Shown here: positions 10,247 to 21,352 of the stretch, piece after piece
Numbering within the stretch: the first letter of the stretch is position 1
Layout of the letters: each line of letters starts with the position of its first letter
NCBI GenBank assembly: GCA_001918155.1
Contig: MNFJ01000119.1
Location: forward strand, 1 to 41,334
Direction of reading: 5' to 3'
DNA from: Deltaproteobacteria bacterium 13_1_40CM_4_68_19
GTDB lineage: Bacteria; Myxococcota; Myxococcia; Myxococcales; 40CM-4-68-19
DNA: 41,334 bases
Translations under genes and position numbers: made by a program
Notes under the pieces: model-generated
Told to the model about the DNA's origin: nothing
Seen by the model: the letters and a program-made list of their open reading frames with translations, nothing else
The model's database searches: none

Positions 10247-10801
10247 TCACTGCCCGACGCGATAGGCGACCAGCTGCAGACGCGTTTGTTCCTGCTGCCG
10301 ACCCTTGGCGTCGACGGTGCTGGTCACCAGCTGCACCAGTCCGACCTTCGGAGCGTACGTCCACTCCGTGACGAACTTGCCCCCTTTGGCGAGGACCTGC
10401 TCGTTGCGCACCACGGCGCAGCGGGTGAAGGTCCCTGCTTGGGTCACGGCGCTGCCATCCATGCTGACGACTTCGAAACGCTGCACGATCAAGTTCTCGA
10501 CCGCGCTCCAGGTGGCTCCCGCGGAGAGAGGCGTGCGCAGCAGATACCGGTCGGCGTCGCGCACCCCGTCCGGCTCGTAGCGAAGGCGGCCGCGGTGGTC
10601 GTCGATGAACCAGGGACCGTCTCGTCCGACGATCTGGATGGTCTCGCGCCGGTCGGAACCGCGGAACGAATACGTCCAGGAGTTGCCGACGGCGAGCGGG
10701 TAGTACCTGGTGGCATCCTCGCCGGATCCGGCCGCGGGCGATGCCTGCGGCCCGGCCTTGCAGGCGAAGAGCAGCAGTCCGAGAGCGGCGGCCCTTCTCA
10801 C
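10247..10801 (-). CDS. Predicted lipoprotein, unknown function
   Basis: MRRAAALGLLLFACKAG lipobox-like signal; YYPLAVGNSWTYSFRGSDRRETIQI. Confidence 0.7.
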   Translation of the reverse strand: MRRAAALGLLLFACKAGPQASPAAGSGEDATRYYPLAVGNSWTYSFRGSDRRETIQIVGRDGPWFIDDHRGRLRYEPDGVRDADRYLLRTPLSAGATWSAVENLIVQRFEVVSMDGSAVTQAGTFTRCAVVRNEQVLAKGGKFVTEWTYAPKVGLVQLVTSTVDAKGRQQEQTRLQLVAYRVGQ

Positions 10802-11739
10802 GGGCGGACCCGCCTGCGCTGCGAGACGCGGGCGGCGTCCTCCTTCTTCCGGCGGATGAGGTCCTCGTACGCACCCTTCGCCGCGCGGCGCGTCTCCTCG
10901 TCGGGCGCGCCGCTCTCGAGCGTGAACAAGAACGCCTCCGCCTCGGCGCCGCCCAGGCTGGCGATGGCGTAGAGGATGGGCCCGACGTCGTCAGGATGCC
11001 GGTGACGGGTCATCTCGATCAGCGGGGCCACGGCCCGGCGGTCGCCGATGGCGATCAGCGCTCCCGTCGCCCGGCGCGCCACTTCCGCATTCGGATCCTC
11101 CAGGCGCGCGATCAGCTGCGGCACCGCCGCGGGGCTGCGCCGATCGGCGAGCACCCGGATGGCGTAATCGCGGACCCGGGCATCGTCCGCGGTGAGGTCC
11201 TTGAGCAGCGCGTCGTCCGTCTTTCCCCGTGCATCGATCTGCGCGTCGAGCGCGGCGACCGCCTCGCGGAGCGCGGCTTCCGCCGCGGCGCTGAAGGCGG
11301 CGTGGCGGGCGGCTGGATCCAGGCTGTCGTCGGCGTTGGTGGGCCTGCGCGCGGCTCCCTCGGCCACCAGGCGCTCCACGTCGCCTTGCGCGCCCGTGGA
11401 CGTCATCTCGAGGGTGACCGCGACGTCCGCGACCTCCTGCTCGAGGAGCGGCTTCGAGGGGTCGAACACGCCCGCCGGAGCGAGCGTCCTCTGGGCCCGG
11501 TCGATGTCGAGCTGGATGCGCAGCGGACCCCCTTCGCGCACCGCGAATCGGCCGCTCGCCTCGAGAGCGGCGCGCACTTGCTCGCGCAGGGCCTCGGAGG
11601 ACTCGCCGATCTCCGGCTTGCCCGCCAGTCCCGCCTCGCTGACGCTGATGCTGCCGACCACCAGCGCGCGGTTGGAAGCCGACGGCTTGCACGCCGTTGC
11701 GGCGATCGCGAGCGCGGCCAGGCTTTTCGCTGGATGCAT
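10798..11739 (-). CDS. HEAT-repeat domain lipoprotein
   Basis: MHPAKSLAALAIAATACKPS signal; VRDYAIRVLADRRSPAAVPQLIARLEDPNAEVARRATGALIAIGDRRAVAPLIEM HEAT repeats; 4-bp overlap with next gene. Confidence 0.75.
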   Translation of the reverse strand: MHPAKSLAALAIAATACKPSASNRALVVGSISVSEAGLAGKPEIGESSEALREQVRAALEASGRFAVREGGPLRIQLDIDRAQRTLAPAGVFDPSKPLLEQEVADVAVTLEMTSTGAQGDVERLVAEGAARRPTNADDSLDPAARHAAFSAAAEAALREAVAALDAQIDARGKTDDALLKDLTADDARVRDYAIRVLADRRSPAAVPQLIARLEDPNAEVARRATGALIAIGDRRAVAPLIEMTRHRHPDDVGPILYAIASLGGAEAEAFLFTLESGAPDEETRRAAKGAYEDLIRRKKEDAARVSQRRRVRP

Positions 11740-11783
11740 CGGCGCTGTCCTGGGCCCGATGCTAAGGGCGCGCGCCCCCGCGG

Positions 11784-13484
11784 TCAAAAAGGGTCCGGCT
11801 TCTGCGTTTCCGGCGCCTCGGCCGGCTCCTCGCTGCTTCCGGCCGGCTCCGCGCTGCTTTCGGCCGGCTCCGTGCCCGACGAGTCCTCGCGTCCGGTTGT
11901 GGTCGCGGAGACCACAGTCGGCCCAGGGGGCGGCGCGAATCGCATGGTCCCCGCAGGCTGACCCCACGCCTGTTCGGCGGCGCTGGTTGCGCGAGGCCGC
12001 TCCTCGCGACCGCGCCGGCGGCGCGCTTCGCGTGGCTCCTCGCCCTCGGCGCCCGGGGCCGCGGTTTCCGCCCCAGGCTGGGCCTCGGAAGGGACCTCCT
12101 CGGGTGCCGCCTCGGGTTCGCCCGTGCCGCTCGCGCCAGCGGAAGCGATGGCCGTGGACTCGGCGACCGGCGGCGGGGGAGCCGCCTCCTCTTGCGGCGC
12201 GGCCGGGCGCTCTTCCCTTTCGCGCTTGCGCTCGCGGATTTCGCCGCGGTCCTCCCGGTGCCGCAGAAGGCCGGCGAAGAATGCCTCGTCCAGATCGGGC
12301 ACCTCCACCGTCTGCACGGTGACGCCGACGCGGCAGGCGATCATCTCCTCCGGCAACGCCTCGCCGGTGTACAGCGCGACCGGGGCCTGGCCGGCAGCGC
12401 TGGCCTCGCTGCGCGCGTCGCGCCCCGCTTCTCCGGGGGCGAGCACGAGGCCCATCTGCGCCGAGTAGTGGGCCAGGTCCTTGCGCAGCTCCTGCACGTC
12501 CGCGCGTCCGATTTCCCTGCCCCCGCGCACCAGCTTCACCGCCACGCGCAGATCGGATACGCCGCGCCGCTGACGCGCCAGGTAGAGCGGGCCTTCCTTG
12601 CTGCGCTTCGCCACCCGCACGTCGCGCATCCCCATCCTGTCGAGGAGCGCCGCGCACAGGTTCTCGAAGGCGCTGGTATCCAGCTCCGTCACCCGGCGGC
12701 GCAGCGCGCGGATCACCGCCCGCCGCACCTCCGTGCCCAGCTGGATGGCGCCGAGCGGCCGCGCGCCAACGTGCGGTACACGCGTCTCTTCCGGGAGCGC
12801 CGTGGGCGGAGGAAACTCGACCAGGGTCACCCGGTCTCCGTCGACGATGAAGGCCGGCTTGCGACCGGCCTCGGTCCGCCGCCGGTTGTCCTCGAGAAGC
12901 GCGGCGACCAGGGACGGCAGGTCGCGCACCAGCGCGTCGGAGAGGAGCTGCCGGTGGAGCAGATCCGCCGCGAGCTCGGCCAGCACCGCGCCGGTCTGAC
13001 GCTGCGCGAGCGCCTCGAAGACCACCTCCGCCGGCGGGGGGAAGCGCCGCTGCCCCTTGCGGCCCTGGTCCTGGCGGCGCCGCTCCGCCTCCACCTCTTC
13101 GGAGCCTTCCTCGTGCTCGGCCTGCAGCTCCGCCAGCCTGCGCCTGGCCTGGGCATGGATCGCGCGGGGCTCGCGCTCGCGCGGCCGATAGAGCGGCTCG
13201 CCGGTCTCCGCCGGCTGCATGGGCGGCACCACCGCCTCCACTTGCAGCTCCTGCGGGACTGCCCATTCGAGCAGCGCGAAGGTCCCCTCCGGCATCACCG
13301 CAACGACTTTGCGGTCGTCCTCGCGCCTGGCCATGGCGGCGAGGCGCTGGCCCATGGTGATCTCCGGATCCTGCCCCACGTGTGAGAGAAGGTTCTCCCG
13401 AAGGGCGGCATCCGCGATTTCCTTGTAGTGCAGGGGCTTGCCAGCGCGCCGCAGGACCTCCACGGCCGCTTCGGTGAACGTCAT
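11784..13484 (-). CDS. HARE-HTH-like N-terminus plus Mrr/restriction-endonuclease-like domain, low-complexity acidic tail
   Basis: MTFTEAAVEVLRRAGKPLHYKEIADAALRENLL (HARE-HTH-like); ELDTSAFENLCAALLDRMGMRDVRVAKRSKEG...SDLRVAVKLVRGGREIGRADVQELRKDLAHYSAQMGLVLAPGE (Mrr-like). Confidence 0.65.
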   Translation of the reverse strand: MTFTEAAVEVLRRAGKPLHYKEIADAALRENLLSHVGQDPEITMGQRLAAMARREDDRKVVAVMPEGTFALLEWAVPQELQVEAVVPPMQPAETGEPLYRPREREPRAIHAQARRRLAELQAEHEEGSEEVEAERRRQDQGRKGQRRFPPPAEVVFEALAQRQTGAVLAELAADLLHRQLLSDALVRDLPSLVAALLEDNRRRTEAGRKPAFIVDGDRVTLVEFPPPTALPEETRVPHVGARPLGAIQLGTEVRRAVIRALRRRVTELDTSAFENLCAALLDRMGMRDVRVAKRSKEGPLYLARQRRGVSDLRVAVKLVRGGREIGRADVQELRKDLAHYSAQMGLVLAPGEAGRDARSEASAAGQAPVALYTGEALPEEMIACRVGVTVQTVEVPDLDEAFFAGLLRHREDRGEIRERKREREERPAAPQEEAAPPPPVAESTAIASAGASGTGEPEAAPEEVPSEAQPGAETAAPGAEGEEPREARRRRGREERPRATSAAEQAWGQPAGTMRFAPPPGPTVVSATTTGREDSSGTEPAESSAEPAGSSEEPAEAPETQKPDPF

Positions 13485-13602
13485 GTGACACTCCGCGGGA
13501 GTGCGGTCGGGACCAGGTGGAGGCTACCCTTCCGCCGCTCCGAAAATTCCAGTCAGCCTATTGAGTTGCCTTGGCGGTGTCAACGAACTTAGCCTCTTTG
13601 CA

Positions 13603-15768
13603 GTGATCCGCATCCGACCCGGCCGATCGTGGCGCCTCAACCCCGCGTATGTGGGCGAGCTTCGCGCGCTGCGCGGCGCTCGCGCCAAGGGCTTCACGGG
13701 CTCGGACATCCTCGACGTGCTGGGCATCGAGGTCGACGGAGTCGACATCGCGGCCGGCGTCGGCGAAGCGCGCGTGTTGCAAGCGGTCGACGAGCTGGCG
13801 CAGGCGTTGATCCGCATCGGCGAGGGCCAGCCGGCGGCGCAGGCCACCATCGGCCCGGGACCGACGGAGCTCGTGCTGGAAGCGCGCGGGCACGATCTGC
13901 TGCTCACGCTGGTGACGCTGGCCCCGCCGGCGCGGGTGATCGCTTCCGGCCTGCTGGTCGACGGGCAGAAGATGAGGGCGGCGACGCTGCACGCCGCGCG
14001 TGGCTTGCTCCTCGACCTGCTCGCGATCAGCCCGGCGCTGTCCGGAGCGCGGCTCGCGCGCCGGCTGGGAGCGGAATGCGCCATGCTCGCTCGAGGCCGG
14101 CATCGGCCGGCAAGGCCGCGGCCGCCGCGCGATGCGGAGCCGCAGACGTTGCTCAGCCACGTGCATCGCAAGCCGGAGAAGCTGTCGATCCAGCTCCCGC
14201 CCGAGACGATGGCGCGCCTGCGGAGCGTAGCCGAGATCCCCTTCGCGCCGCTCGCCGCGCACGTCGGACGAGGTTCCGTCACGCTGCTGCGCAGCGGCGC
14301 GCCGGGCCTCACCTGGGAAGGGCCGGTGTTTCTCTTCCTGCGAAATCTGCTGGCGGACGCCGGCCGGCTCATCGAGGCATGGGAGAGCGGCGAACCGGCG
14401 TTGACCCTGATGTTCGGCACGCACGAGCTGCGCTGGGACTTGACCGCGGACGAGGTGCGAGCGCAGGGTTGGAAGCGGCCGCTGAAGCTTCCGCCGCTGC
14501 GTCTGGCGAAGATCGCCGCGGGCGCGTCCGAGCTGTACGCCGACGAGACCCTGCGGCACGGCAGCGACGAGCTGGCGGCAGACCTGCGCGAGCGGGCGCG
14601 CGCGCTGCTCACGCACTGCACCGATCTGGAGACCGGAGATCTGCGCCGCACGCCGGCTGCCGTCGCCGCTCCGCCGCCGCAGGAGGCGCGCGAGAAGCGA
14701 GCTTCCCTCGCGCACGGACGGATCCGTCGCCTCGTCTATCGCGAGATCTGGCGCAACCCTGCTGCCGGCGCCGTGCGCGCCGTTCCGATCGAGCAGGGCC
14801 GGCTGGTGGTCGAATCCAGCGAGCACCTCGCCGCCCTGGACCTGCTCACCGGCGAGGAAATCTGGCGCGTGCCCGCGGCGCCCGGAGCGGTGAACCGCGG
14901 CTCCGAGCTCTTCTATGCGGAGCACGGAGACGCCCTGGTGCGGCTCGATGCGCTGTGCGGTGAAGTGCGCTGGAAGCGCCGCCTGCGCGGGGCGAGGCAG
15001 CCGGCCCGGCTATGGCCGCTCTCCGCGGGCGTGCTACGGGCCTTGCCGGGCGAAGGGCTCGCGCTGGTCGGCGACTCGGGTGCGCTGGAGTTCCGCGCGA
15101 AGCTCCCCGGCGGCGCGCCGCACGACGTGCTCCCCGTGTCCGGCGTGCTCGTGGTCGCGCTCTCCTCCGGGTCGCTGGCCGGACTCGACCCGGCAGACGG
15201 CCGCATTCTCTGGAAGCGCCGGTTTCGCGCCCGGACCTTGCTCGCCTGCGGGGCCCGCGCGCTGGCGGTCTCGAGCGAGACGCTGTCCTGCATCGACCCG
15301 CAGACGGGCAAGACGGACTGGGAAAGGGAAGTCCCGCCGGATGCCGGCGACGCGGCGGTGCACGACGGCGCGGTGGCGGTCCTGGCAGGGGGCGCAGTCT
15401 CGACGTTCTCGCTGGGGGGCGGCGAGCGCCGCAGCCGCTTCGAGCTCGGTTGGGCGCGGCACCTGCTTTCGGACGAGGATGGCGCGCTGATCGCGGTGGG
15501 GCCGGGCGGCGCGGCGATGCGCCTCGACGGCCGCAAGCGATGGTCGATCGACGGCGCCGGCGACGCGTCCGCGGCGGGAGTCCTGCGGCGGGGAGTGCTT
15601 CTGCTGCAGCGCGGCCCGACCGAGCTGTACGACGCCGCCGACGGCCTTCTCGTCGCCCAGCTTCCCGCGGCGCGGGCGGCGGCGCTGGGCGCCGACCTCT
15701 GCTGTGCGCTGCTCCACGAGGACGCCGTCAGCCTGCACAAGCTGGCCACGCACCTGAGCGTGGTCTAG
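13603..15768 (+). CDS. PQQ-like beta-propeller protein with large uncharacterised N-terminal region
   Basis: LDLLTGEEIWRVPAAPG, LDPADGRILWKRRF, IDPQTGKTDWEREV blade motifs; start uncertain (GTG 13603 proposed). Confidence 0.7.
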   Translation: MIRIRPGRSWRLNPAYVGELRALRGARAKGFTGSDILDVLGIEVDGVDIAAGVGEARVLQAVDELAQALIRIGEGQPAAQATIGPGPTELVLEARGHDLLLTLVTLAPPARVIASGLLVDGQKMRAATLHAARGLLLDLLAISPALSGARLARRLGAECAMLARGRHRPARPRPPRDAEPQTLLSHVHRKPEKLSIQLPPETMARLRSVAEIPFAPLAAHVGRGSVTLLRSGAPGLTWEGPVFLFLRNLLADAGRLIEAWESGEPALTLMFGTHELRWDLTADEVRAQGWKRPLKLPPLRLAKIAAGASELYADETLRHGSDELAADLRERARALLTHCTDLETGDLRRTPAAVAAPPPQEAREKRASLAHGRIRRLVYREIWRNPAAGAVRAVPIEQGRLVVESSEHLAALDLLTGEEIWRVPAAPGAVNRGSELFYAEHGDALVRLDALCGEVRWKRRLRGARQPARLWPLSAGVLRALPGEGLALVGDSGALEFRAKLPGGAPHDVLPVSGVLVVALSSGSLAGLDPADGRILWKRRFRARTLLACGARALAVSSETLSCIDPQTGKTDWEREVPPDAGDAAVHDGAVAVLAGGAVSTFSLGGGERRSRFELGWARHLLSDEDGALIAVGPGGAAMRLDGRKRWSIDGAGDASAAGVLRRGVLLLQRGPTELYDAADGLLVAQLPAARAAALGADLCCALLHEDAVSLHKLATHLSVV

Positions 15769-15769
15769 A

Positions 15770-15840
15770 GACCGAAGGCGGCTTAGCGATTACGCTTGAG
15801 CGCTAACCGTGCCAGCACGGGTCGTGAAATGTGTTCTAAG
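15770..15840. repeat. Dispersed intergenic repeat family 1, copy C
   Basis: gaccgaaggcggcttagcgattacgcttgagcgctaacc...gtgaaatgtgttctaa, between convergent CDS; internal dyads TTAGCG/CGCTAA and CGTGC-CA-GCACG. Confidence 0.7.
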
Positions 15841-16269
15841 TCACCACTTCACGGGCGAGAGGTCCTGTTCGGCGTACTCGTTGAAGGTGACGCGGCGTTG
15901 CTGGTGCAGCAGCGGGACCTGCACGTCGCGCGAGTAGGTCAACCAGATGTGCATGAAGGCGGGGACCTGCGTGCGCTCGATGCGCAGATCGCCGTCGTCG
16001 ACGTCGATCCGCATCTCGGTGATCACGCGGCCGTGATCCTCGACCTTCTGATCGAAGAGGTGGTGCAGCTCCTTGAACACGTACTCGTGGATGCGGCGAT
16101 CGTCGGCCTCCCGGTACGACAGATTGGCCGCTTCCTTGAGCACGCGCTTGACCTCCAGGTTCTCCCAGTAGGCCCCGCCGTAGGTCACGGCCCAGAGCAC
16201 GCCTGCGAACACCGCCGCGAACAGCAGCACGGTGATGAAGGTGATCCCGAGGTCGCTCCGCCGGTGCAC
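15841..16269 (-). CDS. Single-TM protein, possible DUF4845-like protein downstream of lepB
   Basis: LGITFITVLLFAAVFAGVLWAVTYGGAYWENLEVKRVLKEAANLSYREADDRRIHEYVFKEL; position after lepB. Confidence 0.55.
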   Translation of the reverse strand: MHRRSDLGITFITVLLFAAVFAGVLWAVTYGGAYWENLEVKRVLKEAANLSYREADDRRIHEYVFKELHHLFDQKVEDHGRVITEMRIDVDDGDLRIERTQVPAFMHIWLTYSRDVQVPLLHQQRRVTFNEYAEQDLSPVKW

Positions 16270-16311
16270 CCGTCCAGTTTACACAGGGGCAGAGTTGCTC
16301 CCAGAATTCGT

Positions 16312-17480
16312 CTACCTGACCCCGCGGAACATCCGTTCGAGGCGGATGCCCACCTTTCCCCCGAACGAGATCCAGATCACGCTGGCGCGGCCTTTGATGT
16401 AGCTGAAGGGGATCTGGCCGATTCCACCCTCCACGCGGCTGTCGGCGGAGTTGTCGCGGTTGTCGCCCATCATGAAGACCCGGCCCTCTTCCACCACGAA
16501 CGAGCCGGCGCGCTGGAAGACCGGGTCCTTGCGGACAAGGATGGGGTGCTGGTGACCGTCGAGGTTCTCGATGTACATGCGAGCGACAACGTCGATGTCG
16601 GTATCCGTGTACTCGGAGTGGTCCTTGTAGGTGTAGTCGCCGTCCTCGACGCGCTTCTGCTCGACGCCGTTGATGTAGAGGACGTTCTCGCGGATGTCGA
16701 TGTGGTCGCCCGGCAGACCGACCACCCGCTTCACGTAATCGACGTCCGGATGCTGCGGATTGATGAAGACGACCACATCGCCGCGCTTCGGCGGCCGCTC
16801 CCAGAGCTTGTGCACCCGGCCCGGGTCGGTGAAGGGGATGCGCAGCCCGTAGCTCATCTTGTTGACGAAGATGAAGTCGCCCACCAGCAGCGTCGGGATC
16901 ATCGAGCCGGAGGGGATGTGGAACGGCTCGAACACGAACGCGCGCAAGAGCAGCGCGACCAGGATGGCGCCGCCGATCGACTCCGTGTACTCGCGCACCG
17001 CGCCCTTGCGGGCGAAGGCGAGGTGCTGGTCGAGCGCCGCGTCGAGCGCGTGGCGCGCCTGCACCGCAGGCATGCCCTGCGGGCTCACCAGGGCCTCTTC
17101 AACGGTCAGGATCGCCTTCTCCACCTCCGCGGCGGCGCTCTCGGGGATCTTGCCGCGGTTGCGGCGCAGCAGGCGGCTCGCGCTGCGGCGCAGCGACCTC
17201 GCCTCGTTGCGCGCCCGGTTGCGCACCCCCCAGGGGGTCGCGGAACCGATGGTCGAGAGCAGGAAGATCGCCAGGAACACGCAGAGCGATCCGAGGAGGA
17301 ATTCCTGCCGCCGCAAGAGGTGCTGGGCGACCAGCGCGATCGCGAACGTGCCGCCGAGGATGCCGGCGAGCTTACCGTAGCCGGCGGCCCCATAGAACGC
17401 GCGCGGCCCGCGGTCGGCCGCGGAGACCAACTCCGCCTCCCGCTTCGCCTGCGCCGCGCTGCGCGTCTCCGCCGCCGCCG

Positions 17481-17484
<4 letters not shown>
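16312..17484 (-). CDS. lepB: Signal peptidase I
   Basis: [26 protein letters not shown]...[28 protein letters not shown]...[13 protein letters not shown]. Confidence 0.96.
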
Positions 17485-19289
<1,805 letters not shown>

Positions 19290-19355
19290 CGTCCCTTTCC
19301 GGGAGGCGGGGGATAACATGCGATGCCGCGACGCACAATGCCGGGGTCCGCGCTC

Positions 19356-20297
19356 TTAGAGATTGAGCTCGCTGCGGAAGTACGCCGCCGTGGGCTTCAG
19401 CCCATCTTCCAGCTCTACCTCCGGCTCCCATCCGAGCAGAGTGCGCGCGCGCGTGATGTCGGGCCGGCGCTGCTTCGGGTCGTTCTCCGGCAGCGGGCGC
19501 ACGGACCGGACGCGGCCGCCGCTGCCCACCACCTTCCGGGTCGTCTCGGCGAGCTCGATCAACGTCATCTCGCGGGGATTGCCCAGGTTCACCGGCCGTG
19601 AATCGCCTTTCGCGAGCAGGGCGAGGAGCCCGGCGACCAGATCGTCGACGTAGCAGAAGCTGCGGGTCTGCGTGCCGTCGCCGAAGACGGTGAAGTCCTC
19701 GCCGCGCAGGGCCTGGGCGACGAAGGTCGGGACGGCCCGTCCGTCGTCGGCGCGCATGCGCGGTCCGTAGGTGTTGAAGATCCGGGCCAGCCGCACCGGC
19801 AGCCCGTGCACGCGCGCGTACGAGGTGGTGAGCGCCTCGGCGAAACGCTTGGCTTCGTCATAGCAGGCGCGCGGCCCGACCGGGTTGACGTTTCCGAAGT
19901 AGTCCTCGCGCTGCGGATGCTCGAGCGGATCGCCGTAGACCTCCGAAGTGCTGGCGTGCACGAACGTCGCGCCGAGGCGGCGCGCGAGATCGAGCGCGTT
20001 GCGCGTGCCGAGCGAGCCGACGTCCAGCGTCTCCAGCGGCAGCTTCGCGTAGTCGATCGGCGATGCCGGCGAGGCGAGGTTGAACACTGCGCCCGCCCCT
20101 CCCTGCAGGGGGATCGGCCGGCAGATGTCGTGCTCCACGAATGCGTACCGCGGATTGCCGCGGTGGCGCTCGGCGTTGTCACGGCGTCCCGTGAGCAGGC
20201 TGTCGACCGACACCACCTCGTCGCCGCGCTCGAGCAGCCGATCGACGAGGTGGCTGCCGATGAAGCCGGCCCCGCCCAGCACGATCGAGCGCATCAC
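19356..20297 (-). CDS. NAD-dependent epimerase, UDP-glucuronate decarboxylase-like
   Basis: VLGGAGFIGSHLVDRLLERGDEV; STSEVYGDPLEHPQREDYFGNVNPVGPRACYDEAKRFAEAL; NTYGPRM. Confidence 0.88.
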   Translation of the reverse strand: MMRSIVLGGAGFIGSHLVDRLLERGDEVVSVDSLLTGRRDNAERHRGNPRYAFVEHDICRPIPLQGGAGAVFNLASPASPIDYAKLPLETLDVGSLGTRNALDLARRLGATFVHASTSEVYGDPLEHPQREDYFGNVNPVGPRACYDEAKRFAEALTTSYARVHGLPVRLARIFNTYGPRMRADDGRAVPTFVAQALRGEDFTVFGDGTQTRSFCYVDDLVAGLLALLAKGDSRPVNLGNPREMTLIELAETTRKVVGSGGRVRSVRPLPENDPKQRRPDITRARTLLGWEPEVELEDGLKPTAAYFRSELNL

Positions 20298-20653
20298 TTC
20301 GCCCTTCCGTACCGGTCCTCGAGGCGGACGACGTCGTCCAGCTCCGGCGTCGACGCTTCCAGCACGTCGCAGTCGGTCTGCGCGATCATCCGGTGCCGCA
20401 GGAGCGGCGTGACGTGGAACGACTCGCCAGCCCCGAGCGCGCGTTCCTCGAGCGCCGCGCCCTCTTCACCGGTCTGGAGCCGGATCGTGCCGGCGAGGAC
20501 GTGCAGCGTCTCATCCTTGCGCAGGTGGTACTGCAAGCTCAGGGCGTGGCCCTTGTTGATGTGCAGGATCTTTCCCACGTAGCGATCGGTCCGCGCCCAG
20601 ATGAGCTCGTATCCCCAGGGCTTTTCGATGCGGACGGGCTTGATCGAGGGCAT
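20294..20653 (-). CDS. Cupin domain protein, mannose-6-phosphate isomerase C-terminus-like
   Basis: RIEKPWGYELIWARTDRYVGKILHINKGHALSLQYHLRKDETLHVLAGTIRL. Confidence 0.88.
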   Translation of the reverse strand: MPSIKPVRIEKPWGYELIWARTDRYVGKILHINKGHALSLQYHLRKDETLHVLAGTIRLQTGEEGAALEERALGAGESFHVTPLLRHRMIAQTDCDVLEASTPELDDVVRLEDRYGRAK

Positions 20654-20655
20654 CG

Positions 20656-21309
20656 TCAGTGGGTCGGCATCACGGCTGCGGCCGTGCGCAGCTCGCGCTC
20701 GACGTCCTTGCGGAAGCGGTTGGCGGAATCCTTGTCCCGGAAGGCGCCGACGCGCACCCGGTACCAGGTGCCCTTCGGCCCCAGGTTCGCCTCGACGACG
20801 TACGGCTTCAGCCCGGCGCCGCGCGCCTTCCCTTCCAGGCGAGCGGCATCACCGCGCTCCCGCGAGGCCCCCACCTGCACGGTGTAGTCGCCGACGTCGC
20901 GCGGCGGCGGCGTAAGCGAGACCATGGCGGGGATCTGGAGGACGCGCGGCGGCTCTGGAACCACGGTCGGTGTGCGCGGAGCGGATGCGACGGTGGTGCG
21001 GACGGGTTCGACCTTCTGCGTCGCCTGGGCTCGATCGGTTGCGGCTGCCCCAGCGGGCTTCGCGGCGGTTTCGGGAGCGGGAGGAGGCGCCTTCGCCGCG
21101 ACGTCGGCATTGCGTGCCCGGGCGTCCAGCGCGGCGAGGTCATCTACCGGGCCGGCGGACCCCTGCATCGACGCGGCCCTGCGGCCGATCCTCACGCCGA
21201 GCGCGAAGACGGTCCCGAACAGGAGCAGCGCGCAGACCGCCAGCGCGATCGCCCGCCGTCCGTCGAGGGAAAACTCCACCTTCTCGCGCAGCCGCTGCAC
21301 CTCGCGCAT
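20656..21309 (-). CDS. SPOR domain membrane protein
   Basis: TM AIALAVCALLLFGTVFALGV; C-terminal YTVQVGASRERGDAARLEGKARGAGLKPYVVEAN..WYRVRVGAFRDKDSANRF. Confidence 0.85.
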   Translation of the reverse strand: MREVQRLREKVEFSLDGRRAIALAVCALLLFGTVFALGVRIGRRAASMQGSAGPVDDLAALDARARNADVAAKAPPPAPETAAKPAGAAATDRAQATQKVEPVRTTVASAPRTPTVVPEPPRVLQIPAMVSLTPPPRDVGDYTVQVGASRERGDAARLEGKARGAGLKPYVVEANLGPKGTWYRVRVGAFRDKDSANRFRKDVERELRTAAAVMPTH

Positions 21310-21352
21310 CCTGCGCGGGTGTACCAGACGGGAGCAGGTCGCCGCCACTTCT

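Noticed and set aside
13558-14925. 455-aa minus ORF and other long overlapping ORFs (for example 5712..7748, 15796..17520, 20924..22288, 23664..25004 beginning)
   Set aside because: Same high-GC artefact; only the parts matching recognisable proteins were kept (for example SDR from 6906, Roadblock from about 24639).
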